A stretch of 64,000 nt of DNA from Plectrocnemia conspersa (lineage: Eukaryota; Arthropoda; Insecta; Trichoptera; Polycentropodidae). Positions 25,781-37,973 of this stretch are shown here, piece after piece. The first letter of the stretch is position 1, and the number at the start of each line of letters is the position of its first letter. The DNA lies in the NCBI GenBank assembly GCA_009617715.1, contig VTFK01000188.1, positions 186,001 to 250,000 of the forward strand. Reading direction: 5' to 3'. Below the pieces are notes generated by a model, which searched no databases, was not told the origin of the DNA, and saw only the letters and a list, made by a program, of their open reading frames with translations. A program made the position numbers and the translations under genes.

Positions 25781-26380
25781 TCACCATATATCGCCCTCTC
25801 TATATATACGGCCTGCTCTCAAAACTTAATTTAATATTTTTCCTCGAGACAAAAGCGCTCTTGTCTGCTGAAGGGCTTTTATCTCGGCGGGATGGCTTTC
25901 TACTATTCTATTGTCATCTTTGATATAACCAAGTATGGGTGTAAAAAGAAGAGAAATACGTCGCTTTCACATCTAGCTGACGAGATGAAATGTTATTTTT
26001 TTAATTACCACTCTCATATTTTCGCAGATAGGAGCGTCCTTCGTTCGAGAGGATACCATTGTGTGTGTATCTCGAGAGGTCCTACTAAATTATTTACCAG
26101 AATTTTATTGAAGAAAACTGTGGTTTTAGCCGAAATTTATTCAGACTCTGCGCCGGCGACGTAATTTCATTACCCTCGTTTTCAGACCCTGTCGTTTGTT
26201 GGCGCACGTCAATGAAACTTTTCCTACATTTATAATGTTGTTGACGCGCCGGTAAAGAGCAAAAGACTAGTAGAGTATTCGTAATGGGCTTTGACACGCC
26301 TTTGAGTTATTTCATTGCAACTGATAAATAAGTTATCGCACGAGCTGGCCGGCCAATTAAATAGAAAGCATTAGTATACC
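25781..26380. other. G+C-richer island
   Basis: A balanced block strongest at 25840-26300. Frames of 90 codons (plus) and 67 codons (minus) overlap in it without motifs. Candidate noncoding element. Confidence 0.33.
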
Positions 26381-28110
26381 TTTCCAATTTGATAGTATTC
26401 ACATCTCCATTTTTTTTTTTTTTCATTGAAATTAATAAATAATTTAAAATTTTCACTAAAGGAATATTTACTAAAATTGTATAAATCGTCATAGTTTTAA
26501 ATAAATAAATTATTTTCTAGGTATCCTTTAATTGTGAAAAACGTTTTTGAGTGTTGCCATATAATATAATTACATCATTTGATGTATATTTTGTCTCGAG
26601 TCATAGATACTCCATTAGATGTAATATAATCCATAATAATATATAATAATATTATTTAACTTTTCATACTCAATGATGTTACGTTAAAAGTAAATTTATT
26701 AAATTTTCTTATATAAGTTTGATACATATTATATGTTATAAATATCTCAAATCTCTAAAACAAAAAGTAATGGCGTCTACGATATCTAACGAATTATTGA
26801 AAATACAAATAAATAAACAGATGTTATTATTTTAATTAAATTAAAGTAAAACACACAGTCTCTGGTCTTTTTTATAAAATTGATCTGTTTAAATTATCAT
26901 TAAAGCCTTGGACATAATATATGTTTTATATTACGTAATATAATATTCAGCTAATAAAAGCCATTTAATATATGTAAAATAAATTAGCATTTTAATGATA
27001 TAAATATTTCAATTAAAATAAAAATGTTGATACTGTTCTACAAATATAAATATTAAACATCTTAGTTCAAAATTTTTTATAACGTAAAATATCCGTGTAT
27101 AAATTTTATTCACTTAGCTCTTCCGTTTGCAAATTTATTTTTTCTAATGTTCTTATGTATTCATAAATAATATTTTTAATTAAAATGTAGAATTTTTTAT
27201 CAAATAAGTTTAAAATTTTACAGAATAGAACTAACAGAATATAAAAAATTATAATAGATAATGCAAAGCAATCACATAAAAGGCATTCAATATAGACTGT
27301 TATAACATAATTACTGATAAGTTATTCCAAATATAATATATTGAAAAAGGACATGTTAGGTAATAATTAATGCAAAAGACACTTGTTAAATAAATAATTT
27401 ATATATAAAATAATATTTTTGTACATATGAAAAAAATTAAAAGAAAAGTTTTTTGCCAATTTTACTTAATTTTATAATATATTTTATGGTGCTTATAAAC
27501 AGTATCTATACCTCTTGATAAAATAGTAAAATATATTTATTATTTACAAAAAAAAATTTCAACGATTTTTCATAAAAAAAATAAAAGGTAAAGATTATTT
27601 TTACTTACAGAATAAACTCAAAACAATTCTTACAATAGGGTTTTATTGATAAAATGGATTTATGAATCTTTTATCGTATACGCATGGAAACAAAACAGCG
27701 TTTTAGTGGTCCACCCAAAAGAAAGGAAGCACATTGAAAGCAATTAACGTAAATAAATTAATATATTGTGAAGAAAGAATGATTTTAAATACAAATTACC
27801 ATTACATACACGATAAGAAAATGTTTCATATTAACGCGATAAAATTACTTAAATAATTTATTAGCCTTTGTTATTTGAACTAAAAATAAACGGGTTTTTC
27901 AAGCACCAGTACCACTTAATAACAAAGGTGAAATAACATACAATAAATGTCTTCAAAAATCTTGAGACAAAAAGCTTTTCCCGGGAAAACTAAAATAGTT
28001 TAGAACCCTAAAACTGATATAAACGAACCCATAATAAAAGCTCTTATATTTTCCTATGTACAACTTAGTGTAATAATCTATTTGTACCTATGAACTGTAT
28101 TTAATATCCG
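26381..28110. other. AT-rich noncoding stretch
   Basis: No gene and no clear repeat are recognised. Long T and A runs are frequent. Confidence 0.5.
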
Positions 28111-28400
28111 CGTACATTGTTTTTGATTATTTGGCGCCAGGGTCGCGGCCAGTCGGCGCCCCGGGTTGTCGCATCTGACGGACCAAAATCTGATTAGACG
28201 AGCGTTTTCGTTCGCGAAATTGAATTAAAAGACATCCGACCCCCGCTCTCTAGTAAACGTTATTACCCGAAATTAATTTTAAAACTGATTCCGCGGAATC
28301 TCACTCTATGAAAAGCAAATTTGCAAGTTAATTCAGCGGCTGGTTGTGGTCGTGTAATATTTGCCGCTTAACGAGATTTCTATTGCGAGAAAATTATTAT
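28111..28400. other. G+C-rich island with two GGCGCC palindromes
   Basis: The line at 28141-28200 is about 63% G+C by hand count. TTGGCGCCAG is at about 28130-28139 and TCGGCGCCCCGGG at about 28153-28165. The boundaries are sharp against AT-rich flanks. No coding frame. Candidate regulatory element; short and dense in CG dinucleotides. Confidence 0.4.
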
Positions 28401-30400
28401 TATATATTTATGTACACTAAAGAAAGATCATAAGCGGCAAATATAGCCTACTTTATTCCATTTTTATATAGTCAAATAATATAATTATTAATTTTTTGAT
28501 GGTCACACACTACATTTGTTTTATTGATTGGTAACTAACTACACAGCACAAACCCATTGGCCTTGAGTTTGGTGTCCATACCGGGTGGTACAAAAATACT
28601 TAAGCTGTTACAATTAAACTTCATGTTAAACATAAAACATGTACGATTTTTTTAAGTAGCAACAGCTTTTATAGCTCTTACAATTATAAGTTTGTTTTAA
28701 TTTTTGAGTTTGTTCAACCAACAAGAATATGTGTTAAATACAACTAGAAACATCGACTATAAGACGCTCTACTCAATTACAGCTCACTTTACGCGTGCTA
28801 CAGTAAATTTTACATACTGATTTACATATAGTTTACATACATATTATACCTGAATTTTTGTTTACAGCATAATATACCTGAATTTTAATTGTTTTTTAAT
28901 TGTAGTTTCTTTATTTTATAGAAGATCGGATTAAGTGGTTATTATATACTTATAATTCCGATCAATCTTCACAAATTCTGTAAGATTTCCTTGACTTTCC
29001 TAATCTTAGGGATAAATATCAGAATGAATAATTAAAATAAAATCGAGCTAGATCGTTCATAATGAAATATATTTATTGTAAGCTGTAATTATAGTTAAAA
29101 ATTATAAAATATATGTAATGATTTACATACTTCGATTTCAGACTGGTGTCCAACTTACTAAGTAGGTATTGATTGTATTAACTTTATTAATTACAATTCA
29201 ATATTGAAATTCAACCACTACGTCTAAAAATTCTCTTTTAATTGTTAAGCTTTTTATTACAAATTACTAATGAGCAAAACACATTTTCTTTCAAATTATT
29301 TTATCACTAAGCTATGAATTTATTTTCAGTGACGGTTTGGATATTCTAATCAGATTAGTTAAAATACTTTTAAAATATATTTTTGTTCTATTTCACTTTA
29401 AGTAATACAATTATAATTTAAACTGAAAGCTCACTTTTAAATAAATACAATAAGTACTTTGTGAAATAATAAAAAAAAACAATTCAAAATTTTAAATAAT
29501 ATTTTGTTAAGAGAAGAAGAGAAATAGCAAAATAAATCCACAGTATAAAAAAAACATGACTAGTTATTTTCGACCTAAGGGATCAATAAAAAGTTGAGAG
29601 AAAGAAAAATGAACAGAAAATCTTAATCGCTGATTTTTGTTGTTAGTAAAATACAATATTTTTTTGAAAATTAAAAATGTTAAAAAACTATTAGTATAGA
29701 AAATATAAATATGACAAATTTATTGCCTGTATACGTCATATATTATGTTTTTATACCCAAGTGTGTTACATTTGCATTATTAGGAATTTACACCAAAATA
29801 TTTATGGCTAGGTAATTTAATAATATCATGAGTTTTTGTAATTTAATATATCATAAAATATTTCAGATATCGTTTGACGTATGCCCAAATGACGTTTTAA
29901 TTACTTACATTAAATTTTTTTTCCTGAGACTAAGAGCGAGATGTATGATTAAAGAAACGATTTATAAAAAGTTTATATAAGTCCCGTAGTGAAAATATAG
30001 TACGGTGTAATTATTTTAAAACGTAAGTTGCAACTCTATAATGAAACCCGGTAGTAGCAATTAGTGTTTTTCACATTTTAACCTATAAAAATAAATATAG
30101 TAAAAAAATAAATTACATTCAAAAAATGTTATATTGTATATTTTATCTATGCATATATTTTTATATATGTATATATAAGATGCTCAAATATATTTTTTTA
30201 CACAAAAAAACTATCTTCAAATATTATTGCAGTGCATTTATATTATAAATTTATTTTAATTAAATACATGTTTAATACTCTTTATTATAGTATTTTCTGT
30301 TGTTGAAGTTGCCTGTAGGTAATTGTAAATATACGTGAAAAAACTAGGATTAGAATCTACAACATATATATTTAAATAAATTTATAATTATTACCATAAT
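28401..30400. other. AT-rich noncoding stretch
   Basis: No gene or strong repeat is seen. A slightly more balanced patch is at 28500-28620. Confidence 0.5.
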
Positions 30401-30920
30401 TGAATTCACAAAATATGATATCTGCGACTAGCCCAAACATAATACACAAAAAAAGCCTCTACGCATCAAATATTAACCAAGGTTTTAACCTCGAAATACA
30501 ATGGCTCGTTTCAGTACACATTAAAAGCTATCGGGTTAAGGTATTGTGGGTTTGTCGAAGTCGCGGAAAATTCGGGAAACACATATGAAATGTGTTTTGT
30601 CTTGACAACAAGAGGACCCACAGAGCGCGATATCGTACGGGATTGTCACTTAACGACACGCTTTTACGACCTCGTTCCATGGACCCCAAAAAGCAGACAA
30701 CCTTCATTTGGGCGCGTATTGTTACAATTTTATCGCGACGCCGCTGTTGGCTTAATCAAATTAGCTGCCTTCTTGTTTTTGGCCAATTTTCGCTTTTATT
30801 TACATATACACATACATGATGATCCGTAAGTTTTGCGATCAAAGGGTTAATGCTTATTCATTCGTGTTGACTGAATTTAATTAAAACTGAGGGAAAGGGG
30901 GAAATTCTAGACTGCTGACA
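30401..30920. other. G+C-richer island
   Basis: A balanced block from about 30440 to 30830. Two plus-strand frames stay open together across 30590-30829, which happens easily in balanced sequence lacking TAA. Neither translation has a known motif. Candidate noncoding element or short unrecognised exon. Confidence 0.35.
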
Positions 30921-33480
30921 TCATAATTCAAAAAATGCATACTAAGTTATCTTCAATGATGATACATAACCTTTTTCATGATAGTTAACATAATTGGATA
31001 GTACATCTGGCACAATTTAGTATAAAAGTCTAAAAGCCTACAAGTTATATATGAGTTTTTAGATAATTTTAAGAGCAGAAATTACAAACTTTATTTGTGT
31101 AGGTCTAGATCGTAAATATTTTAGGCTTTGCGGGCCAGGAAGCAAACTTGAGGATATTTATATAGATAAGTCTAATAAAATAACAAGATAAAACTGGTTC
31201 TCACATTTATTTATACACATTTTATTTCACAAAAAAATAAATAACGACGCAACGTAATAGCTTAAAACGTAATAAGCTCGACTTGTGAGAATAATGCAAT
31301 CGATTTTTTTAAGGTAATATTTTATCAAACTGGAGGCAAATTTTGTTACTTACTATAGTTAAAATTTATTGCAAGCTATCATATATTAATTCTAGCTTAA
31401 ATTTATGGTTTTATGTACTTGATCACATAGATGCTAATATTTTTTAAAGATAAAGTACATACAAATATAGTGCTTAATAAGCTTCTATTAGTGCAATTTC
31501 CTTGTCTTGAATCTTAAGCTTCATACTCCCACCGACATAGTCCTGGAATAACTGCATTTGCTGTGACTATCAGACGCATTATTCTGAATATGGTTATAAT
31601 TATGGTCGCATTCTTTTGAATAAGTAATCGATTAAGCAAAAGATGGAGTAATTTTTTATAAGCAAATAATATGTGTAATAAATGCTTTATAACAGGGCCG
31701 CTGTTTTTATTCTTAATTATAAATTAGAAAATATTTTTTTTAATAAATCTTCTGTCGCAAGTAATCTGAGCTAAATATATAATATTTCATTTTCACTATT
31801 TTCTGCCGCCTGTTATCGGATAGGGGAAGAGACGAAAAGAAAAAAATAACCGCGAAAAAAGCTCGTTATACGAGTTCTTTACAGTAAGGCCGCATATTAG
31901 TCACTTTAATGAAGGCTTTGGGGATTATCCTAAAAATGTTAACCACAAAAAAATACGTTTAACGAGTAATGCATAAGCACAGTAACTGCCTAATGTATTT
32001 TTTATAGCGTATATGTACAAATATTTCTAATGACAAATAATAATTCTTTAGTGATATTCGAATTGGATGTAAATAAACTCACCCAAAAAGTTTGGCGTAA
32101 ATGTAAAGGCTTGAATTTAATTCACACAGCATACATTTAAAATTAGGTACAAAGGTAACGAGCCCGACATGTTTAAATACGTGTAAATAAAAACATTTTG
32201 AACAGTCCAATATTTGGAGTTCTTTTTTTTTAATAAATAAAAAAATTCTGAAAATATGCAGTAATAAAAATTCTATTGTGCTGACTCGCACGAATGAGTT
32301 AATTTGCTGCGTGGAGAGCCCTTAATGTGATATAAGACATAAGGGCGCTGTTTATGAAAGTTAATATATAGACCCTACTAGCTTACCCCTTGGCACCATA
32401 AAGATTGAACGAAAAATGAAACGTATAAGCACCGAGAAAAACCTTCATTCAACATATATTTTTTGTTCTTAGTTCAGCTTAGGTTTCTGTCCGGATATTA
32501 AACGTCCAGTTGAGGCTTGAAGCATTATGCTAAAGTAGTCATAATTCGCTCCTATATGCATTCATATTGAAATGAAAGCGTTAATATATTATAATATACA
32601 AAGTATATCTATGGTTATGCAACAATATATATATCTGCAAGTTTAACATATTCTGTAGAAATTTAAAAATAGATCTTAAATGCATGAGATCTTAATATAA
32701 AATGTTTTAAATCAATAATTGTAATATATGTATTTATTTAGTTAAATTTAAGTATGTGTTCACACATCATAAACTAATAGAGTCGCACACATATGTGTGC
32801 GACTTTATATTTGAGTTTAGCTATAAAAGTTATCCTTACTATTTTAATTTTGTTCAAAAGCTAAAAAAATATCTATCGGGTTTATTTTGCAACGCAGCGT
32901 AAAATTTCCAGGTAGATTACTTTAAACTGTTATATTTTTAACGAACATTTTATATTGTCTGGTAAATATAGTATATAAATCGATATTTTAAAAACAAACT
33001 CAACTGTTAATTGTACGATATATGGTCAAACATAAACGTGCTGGAGAATTTCCTTTTTGATTTAATAGTGCGAGAATTAGTTGCTGTAGTTTTGCTACAC
33101 TTTTTTCGAAAGTTACTTTTATTTTGTAACGCGAGTTTTGTCAAAGCAAAAATAATTGTGCTTTATTATATGGTTGATAACTAAGCATTCACTGTTGCAA
33201 AGCACGTCTCAATAACCTACAAATTTAATTGCGACTGCCAGAAGGAATAGGTTTTCGAAAAATACCTTACCAAAATGTTTTTGAACAAGTCAAGATTTTC
33301 TTTAAATATTTAAACATCAGTTTAAATTATTATCCAAAAATCGTAGTTATTTCATTAAGCGTATCAAGAATAACCACAGTCGCGGTTAATTATAAAAAAA
33401 AAATTCAATTAAACTATATTATATAAATCATATTTTTATTTTCTATGTAGTATATTGCACACTTCTCATTAAAAAAATAT
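30921..33480. other. AT-rich stretch with weak islands
   Basis: No gene is recognised. Moderately balanced patches lie at about 31510-31640, 31800-31940 and 32270-32560. The palindrome at 32781-32804 is listed separately. Confidence 0.45.
32781..32804. repeat. Perfect 24-bp palindrome
   Basis: The half-site AGTCGCACACAT is followed immediately by its exact reverse complement. The pairing stops exactly at both ends. A perfect uninterrupted palindrome of this length, with ten G/C bases, is unlikely by chance in 64 kb. It could bind a dimeric regulator or be a foldback scar. Confidence 0.95.
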
Positions 33481-34860
33481 TATATTCTATTAATTTTATT
33501 GTAACACAACAGTTATGTTACACCATAATATCAATGATTTTTTGCTACAACAATACTGTCGAGTTTGCGACAATATGCTAGCGCAACTTTGACAACTCAA
33601 CCCAACTGCCACAAAATTTACGTATAACGAGTTGTAAGCATCCAGAAACATAGCCTAGTCATTTTAATAAAACATTTTAAAATGTTTTAAATGTATTTTT
33701 ATTACACAATTTTTTTATTAAATTGACGCATTTTATTATATACATAAAATTTAAAAATAAACTGATATAAACAAACATGTCTTTTTAACCGCAAAAACTA
33801 TAAACGATGAGCTTGCACAACCTAACATAACTGAGGTACGATATTCTAGCACAACCTAACCTCACTGTCGTAAACTACGTGCTATCACAATTTTATATAA
33901 CTGCAGTAATATATGTGTTTTTACATTCAACCACTTTAACATTATATTTATTTTTTTATTACGAAAATTAGAGTTTTGTATCGTATTTTAATTATAAATT
34001 AAAAATAGCAAAAAACAATCAAATATTTTTTCAACGTAGCACAACTGACGTAAACGATGTGCTGGCATAATTTAAACGTAACTGTAAAGTATGTGCTAGC
34101 ACAATTTTGATAGCTTTATATAACTGCTCTAAAAATTAAGTTCAAGCGTTTGTAAACAAACAAGTAACATAACTTGCCAAATAAACCCAAAAACGATTTT
34201 TTCAAATTTACTCAGCAATTAAAGGGTAATAGTTTTTTTTTAATTACCATCTTTTTTTAATATTATTTGTGTTATTTTGATTTCGCGACAGATGCTACCT
34301 CAATTTTGAAAATAACCTAACTGCCACAAGTCAAAATAGTTGTGAATAAACAGGTAACCTAACTGTAACCAATAAACAAAACTACAACAAAATTAGGAAA
34401 TTAGAATATTTCATTAAATCTTAAAACTTAATTTAATTTTATAAGGCTGTCAAATTGTAATTATTAATTTTTAATGGAATATAAATTTTTTTTTTTAGAC
34501 ATAGTATAACTGCGCGGTAACAGTAGTTAATTATTCCGAAATTATATCCAACGAGTGTAATGAAGCAGATAATGTTATACAGTGAAATAGAAAAAAAATA
34601 CAATAAATCTTTGCATTTTAATTATCATATAAATGTTAAGAAAAAAAAGTTTCTTTGTCATAGCATAACTGCTGTAAAAATAGTAAAATATTTCGTATTT
34701 GTCATTAGGTGCACACAATTTTAATAACCTGTAAAAGTAAAGTCTAACAAGCAAATAAACTAAGCTATGTCTATTTTTCACTTTAATTTTTGCAGTTGTG
34801 CTACAAAAAAAAAATGTTTTTTTGTAGCACAACTGCCGTAAAATATGTGCTATTTTTATT
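33481..34860. repeat. Degenerate block of repeated GTGCTAGCACAA / AACTGCCGTAAA words
   Basis: Variants of two words recur at irregular spacing: (TG)TGCTAGCACAA and TAACCTAACTGCCGTAAA. Clear instances are near 33577-33617, 33811-33835, 33846-33876, 33880-33915, 34036-34060, 34088-34130, 34291-34330, 34501-34520, 34661-34680 and 34825-34851. A second word around AAACAAGTAACCTAAC...AATAAAC recurs near 34158 and 34344. Several units meet at the palindrome TGTGCTAGCACA (34092-34103). It looks like an old, decayed tandem or nested repeat. There is no coding frame. Confidence 0.65.
34795..34833. repeat. Perfect inverted repeat inside the repeat block
   Basis: The arms GTTGTGCTACAAAAAAA and TTTTTTTGTAGCACAAC (17 bp each) flank a 5-base centre. 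It places two copies of the GTAGCACAAC word head to head. It probably arose by inverted duplication within the repeat block. Confidence 0.92.
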
Positions 34861-34960
34861 TAAATAAACGTGATTAAATATTATATTATTTTTAAACACC
34901 ATTAATGACCTCATAAATCTTTACAAACATTTAAATTATTAAATTAGAGATATCATTGTG

Positions 34961-35760
34961 CGTAAAACTTGTTCACGAGTATGTAACTTCTAAAGCGGTT
35001 TTAATTTACGGTATATCTTTATTTAAACGCATTACATATAGACACACACATGTTTCCGTATTAAAATACAAATTTACCTACGTTCAAGTATTCCGATTCC
35101 GCTATTCATTAACGTAACGCCAGAGAGTATAAATTTGTCACGTTTTACGTACACATCTTCAGCAAAGACACTTGCGTAAACATTTACATAGCATTACGTC
35201 TTTAAACTGCGCTGAAAACGTATAAATTACCTGAAACAGGTATACCCGTTACCGACGTTATTAGACGAGATGTGAAAGGGCCAAAACGGGCTTATGTCTT
35301 TGCGTCGAAATATTCAAAAAGGACCAAGATTACGCGGCGGCGATATAGTTTGCTTTACTGCGTACCTTTACAGATAAACGTGCCCAGGCGAGCGAAAATC
35401 TATTTTGCACATGGAAACAGCGCCAATGAAAAGCATTTTCGCATTTAAGGGATTCCCTTCGCATTCCATGTACCAGTGATAAGGGCTGTTTGCGTCGAGA
35501 TGCGATACCCAAATTCGCAATGTCACCCCCAAATACACATTTTCGGGGATGGATGCTCGGCGAATTTATGTATCCAATGTGCCGTAATAAATATCAATGT
35601 CGGCCAAAGTTATGTGAAACTCGTACTTACGAATGTGAATATGTACTTTAAGTACTGATTAGAGAAACTGCGACAATATCTCTGGACGTGCGTGTAAACA
35701 CAAAAACGTTTCGAGCTACTGCCGTAAACTTTTGAGTGATAGCGTAGTTAAAATGTTACT
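34961..35760. other. G+C-richer island
   Basis: Balanced sequence from about 34970, strongest at 35200-35600, with AATTTATGTAT at 35563-35573 and several CG dinucleotides. Two 60-codon frames overlap on opposite strands without motifs. Candidate regulatory element. Confidence 0.37.
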
Positions 35761-36030
35761 TATATTGTTGTTTACAAAGTAAGTGAATTATCATGGAGTT
35801 ACATAGATTGTTGTTAATCGTAATAGATTTATAATATATATAGTTATATTTTTAAGAACAGTTCAAAGAAGTAGTATTTGTTTGAGTTATTTTAAGCATG
35901 TGTTTAAATTGCATCCAATGCTATTCAAGAAAATTTTTTTTTTTTAATATATTTACCATATTATGACCATAGATACAATTTAGTAAGAATTAAACAATAT
36001 ATATTTTAAATTAATTAAAATTACTGAAAT
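35761..36030. other. AT-rich spacer
   Basis: Plain AT-rich DNA between two islands with a long T run near 35936-35945. Confidence 0.45.
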
Positions 36031-36690
36031 TTTGAAACGTGTCGTACATGTTGAGGGTTGCCGGCAAACACGAAACTTTGATTAAACGTCTTTTTTACCC
36101 CCGTAGGCTTCCAATGTTAACATTTTACAGCAAAATTCGACGATCAAACGTCGGTCAAAAAAATTCCCATAAAATAACGCGACACAAAAACCGAATTGTT
36201 GAAGTTGAAAAAAACTGAACGTTGTAGTATGTGAGCACCAAACAGCCATACTTTAGAGAAAAACCCGTGTTGTTCGGGTCAGACCCCTGGCATGGGGATG
36301 TCAGTATCCAGTTTGGCTCCGGTTCGTAATTACACCCCCGAACACCCTTAGACGTCCGTATTTTCGCGGCGCTCTTTCGCAACGTCATAAATTACCGTCA
36401 CAACGTCCCCAGGATTTCTTTTTTCTTCTCTCCTTTTCTGTTTTGCCCGCGAGGCCGCGAAAAATTTAATTATTTCTCGCCAACACGTATCGCGCTTACG
36501 TATCATCCGAATATTTATTATTATCGGGTAATATACGAGCGCTGGTAATGTGGCCATCTTTGCGAGATTTTTTTCATTACGCCATTCCGGCAATGAAATA
36601 TGAAAATGACAAAAAAGCGTTAACCGTAGAAAATAATCCCGTTTTATGATAACGCACGTACGAAGTCAACATCTATTCCACTGTATTAAA
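36031..36690. other. G+C-richer island
   Basis: A balanced block with GGTCAGACCCCTGGCATGGGG near 36278 and a pyrimidine-rich run near 36417-36440. Minus-strand frames of 77 and 81 codons overlap here without a recognised motif. Candidate noncoding element. Confidence 0.35.
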
Positions 36691-37533
36691 CTTAAATTGT
36701 AATGGCTACTATGACACTACTTTAATAAAATAATACATTAACCGCTGGATCAACGTTTTTATATTATATATTATTTAATATTTCAGTATGAAGCTAATTA
36801 ATAGGTTAAATCATAATTTAAAATTAAAAAGTTCATAACGGTTGGTGAAACAGCATAAACTAAACAACGTCTTTTCTGTGCGTATTGTTAAAATATTTAC
36901 AGTGCAAATTTGTTCTGGAAATGAAAGCCTTAAATATAACGGAGGTCGTATATATTTTTCATCAATAGATAACGAGTAATTGAAGGCATTCGTCTAAACA
37001 CTACCACGTTTATTCTACTCCCACAAAATATAGGCATTAGTAATTTAACAATTCTAAACCACTTACAATAACTAGGAAAATCTATAAGGTTTGACAAATT
37101 CGTGCAGCTAAAATTTATTGAAAATCAATATATCGCTGCTACGTAGTTTTTTGTGGTTTATTTTTTTAACGTGCCACGAAAAGTAGTATGATAGAAAAAA
37201 TCTTAAAGAATTCCGCGTAGCCGAAATAACACAAAAAAACATAATAATCTGATAATCTGTGTAATTTTGTAAAACCATTACAGTTTAGTTTTAATATCAA
37301 GATTTTATGGCAATATTGCATTAAAGTGTATTTCGAAACTTTATCTTTTAATTTCAAACATCTTGAATATAATACAGCCAAAATAAACTAAAAATTAGAT
37401 AACAGTAGTTAATTATTACCCTATTTATTTTGCTAATTAAAAATAAGAATCGATAGGGCATATAATTATTTGTCTAGCAACCCCTATAGTATGAATCTTT
37501 TTTATTTGTTGGTATTTTACTAATATATATCAT
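36691..37533. other. AT-rich noncoding stretch
   Basis: No gene or clear repeat is seen; a weakly balanced patch lies at 36880-37020. Confidence 0.45.
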
Positions 37534-37973
37534 TATTTTTTTTATAAAACGTTTAATTTAAAAATATGCTTAATATAGTATAATCAAAAATAATAATTAT
37601 ATTATTATGTTTTATTATATTTTATCTAAATACAAACTGTAAAAATTAAAAAAATTTTAAACATTTTTTAATTGTTTTATTTTTTTTAACTTAAATAATA
37701 GTTTAAGAAACTAGGGGAAAATGAGGAATATAACAATAAATTAAGTGCTAATTGAAGTAAATTTAGCTAAAGATCTGAAACCATTGAAATGGTCTCTAGA
37801 GAAATATGCGCTTTACCATTTTGAGCTTTTACTCACATTTTAGGTCGTTTTTATCGTAATCTCTGTTATACGAGCTTAGTGCGTTACTGTGGTTACGCTT
37901 AATATTTTTATTATTAGTATTTTCTGATATGAAAATGACAATGCATTTTGAATGTTGGTATTTAAAGGCTAAC
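37534..37973 (+). repeat. Diverged interspersed repeat, copy 1
   Basis: This stretch aligns by eye, with gaps, to 46918-47297. The shared landmarks come in the same order: TTTTTTATAAAACGTTTA at the start; TTAAGTGCTAATT followed by AAAGATCTGAAACCATT; AGGTCGTTTTTAT; GGTTACGC near GGTTAAGC in the other copy; and GTTGGTATTTAAAGG at the end. Ends are approximate. No coding frame or terminal repeats are seen, so the class is unknown. Confidence 0.6.

Noticed and set aside
30590..30829. Two overlapping open frames in the same island
   Set aside because: Two frames open together is a sign of composition, not of coding; neither has a motif.
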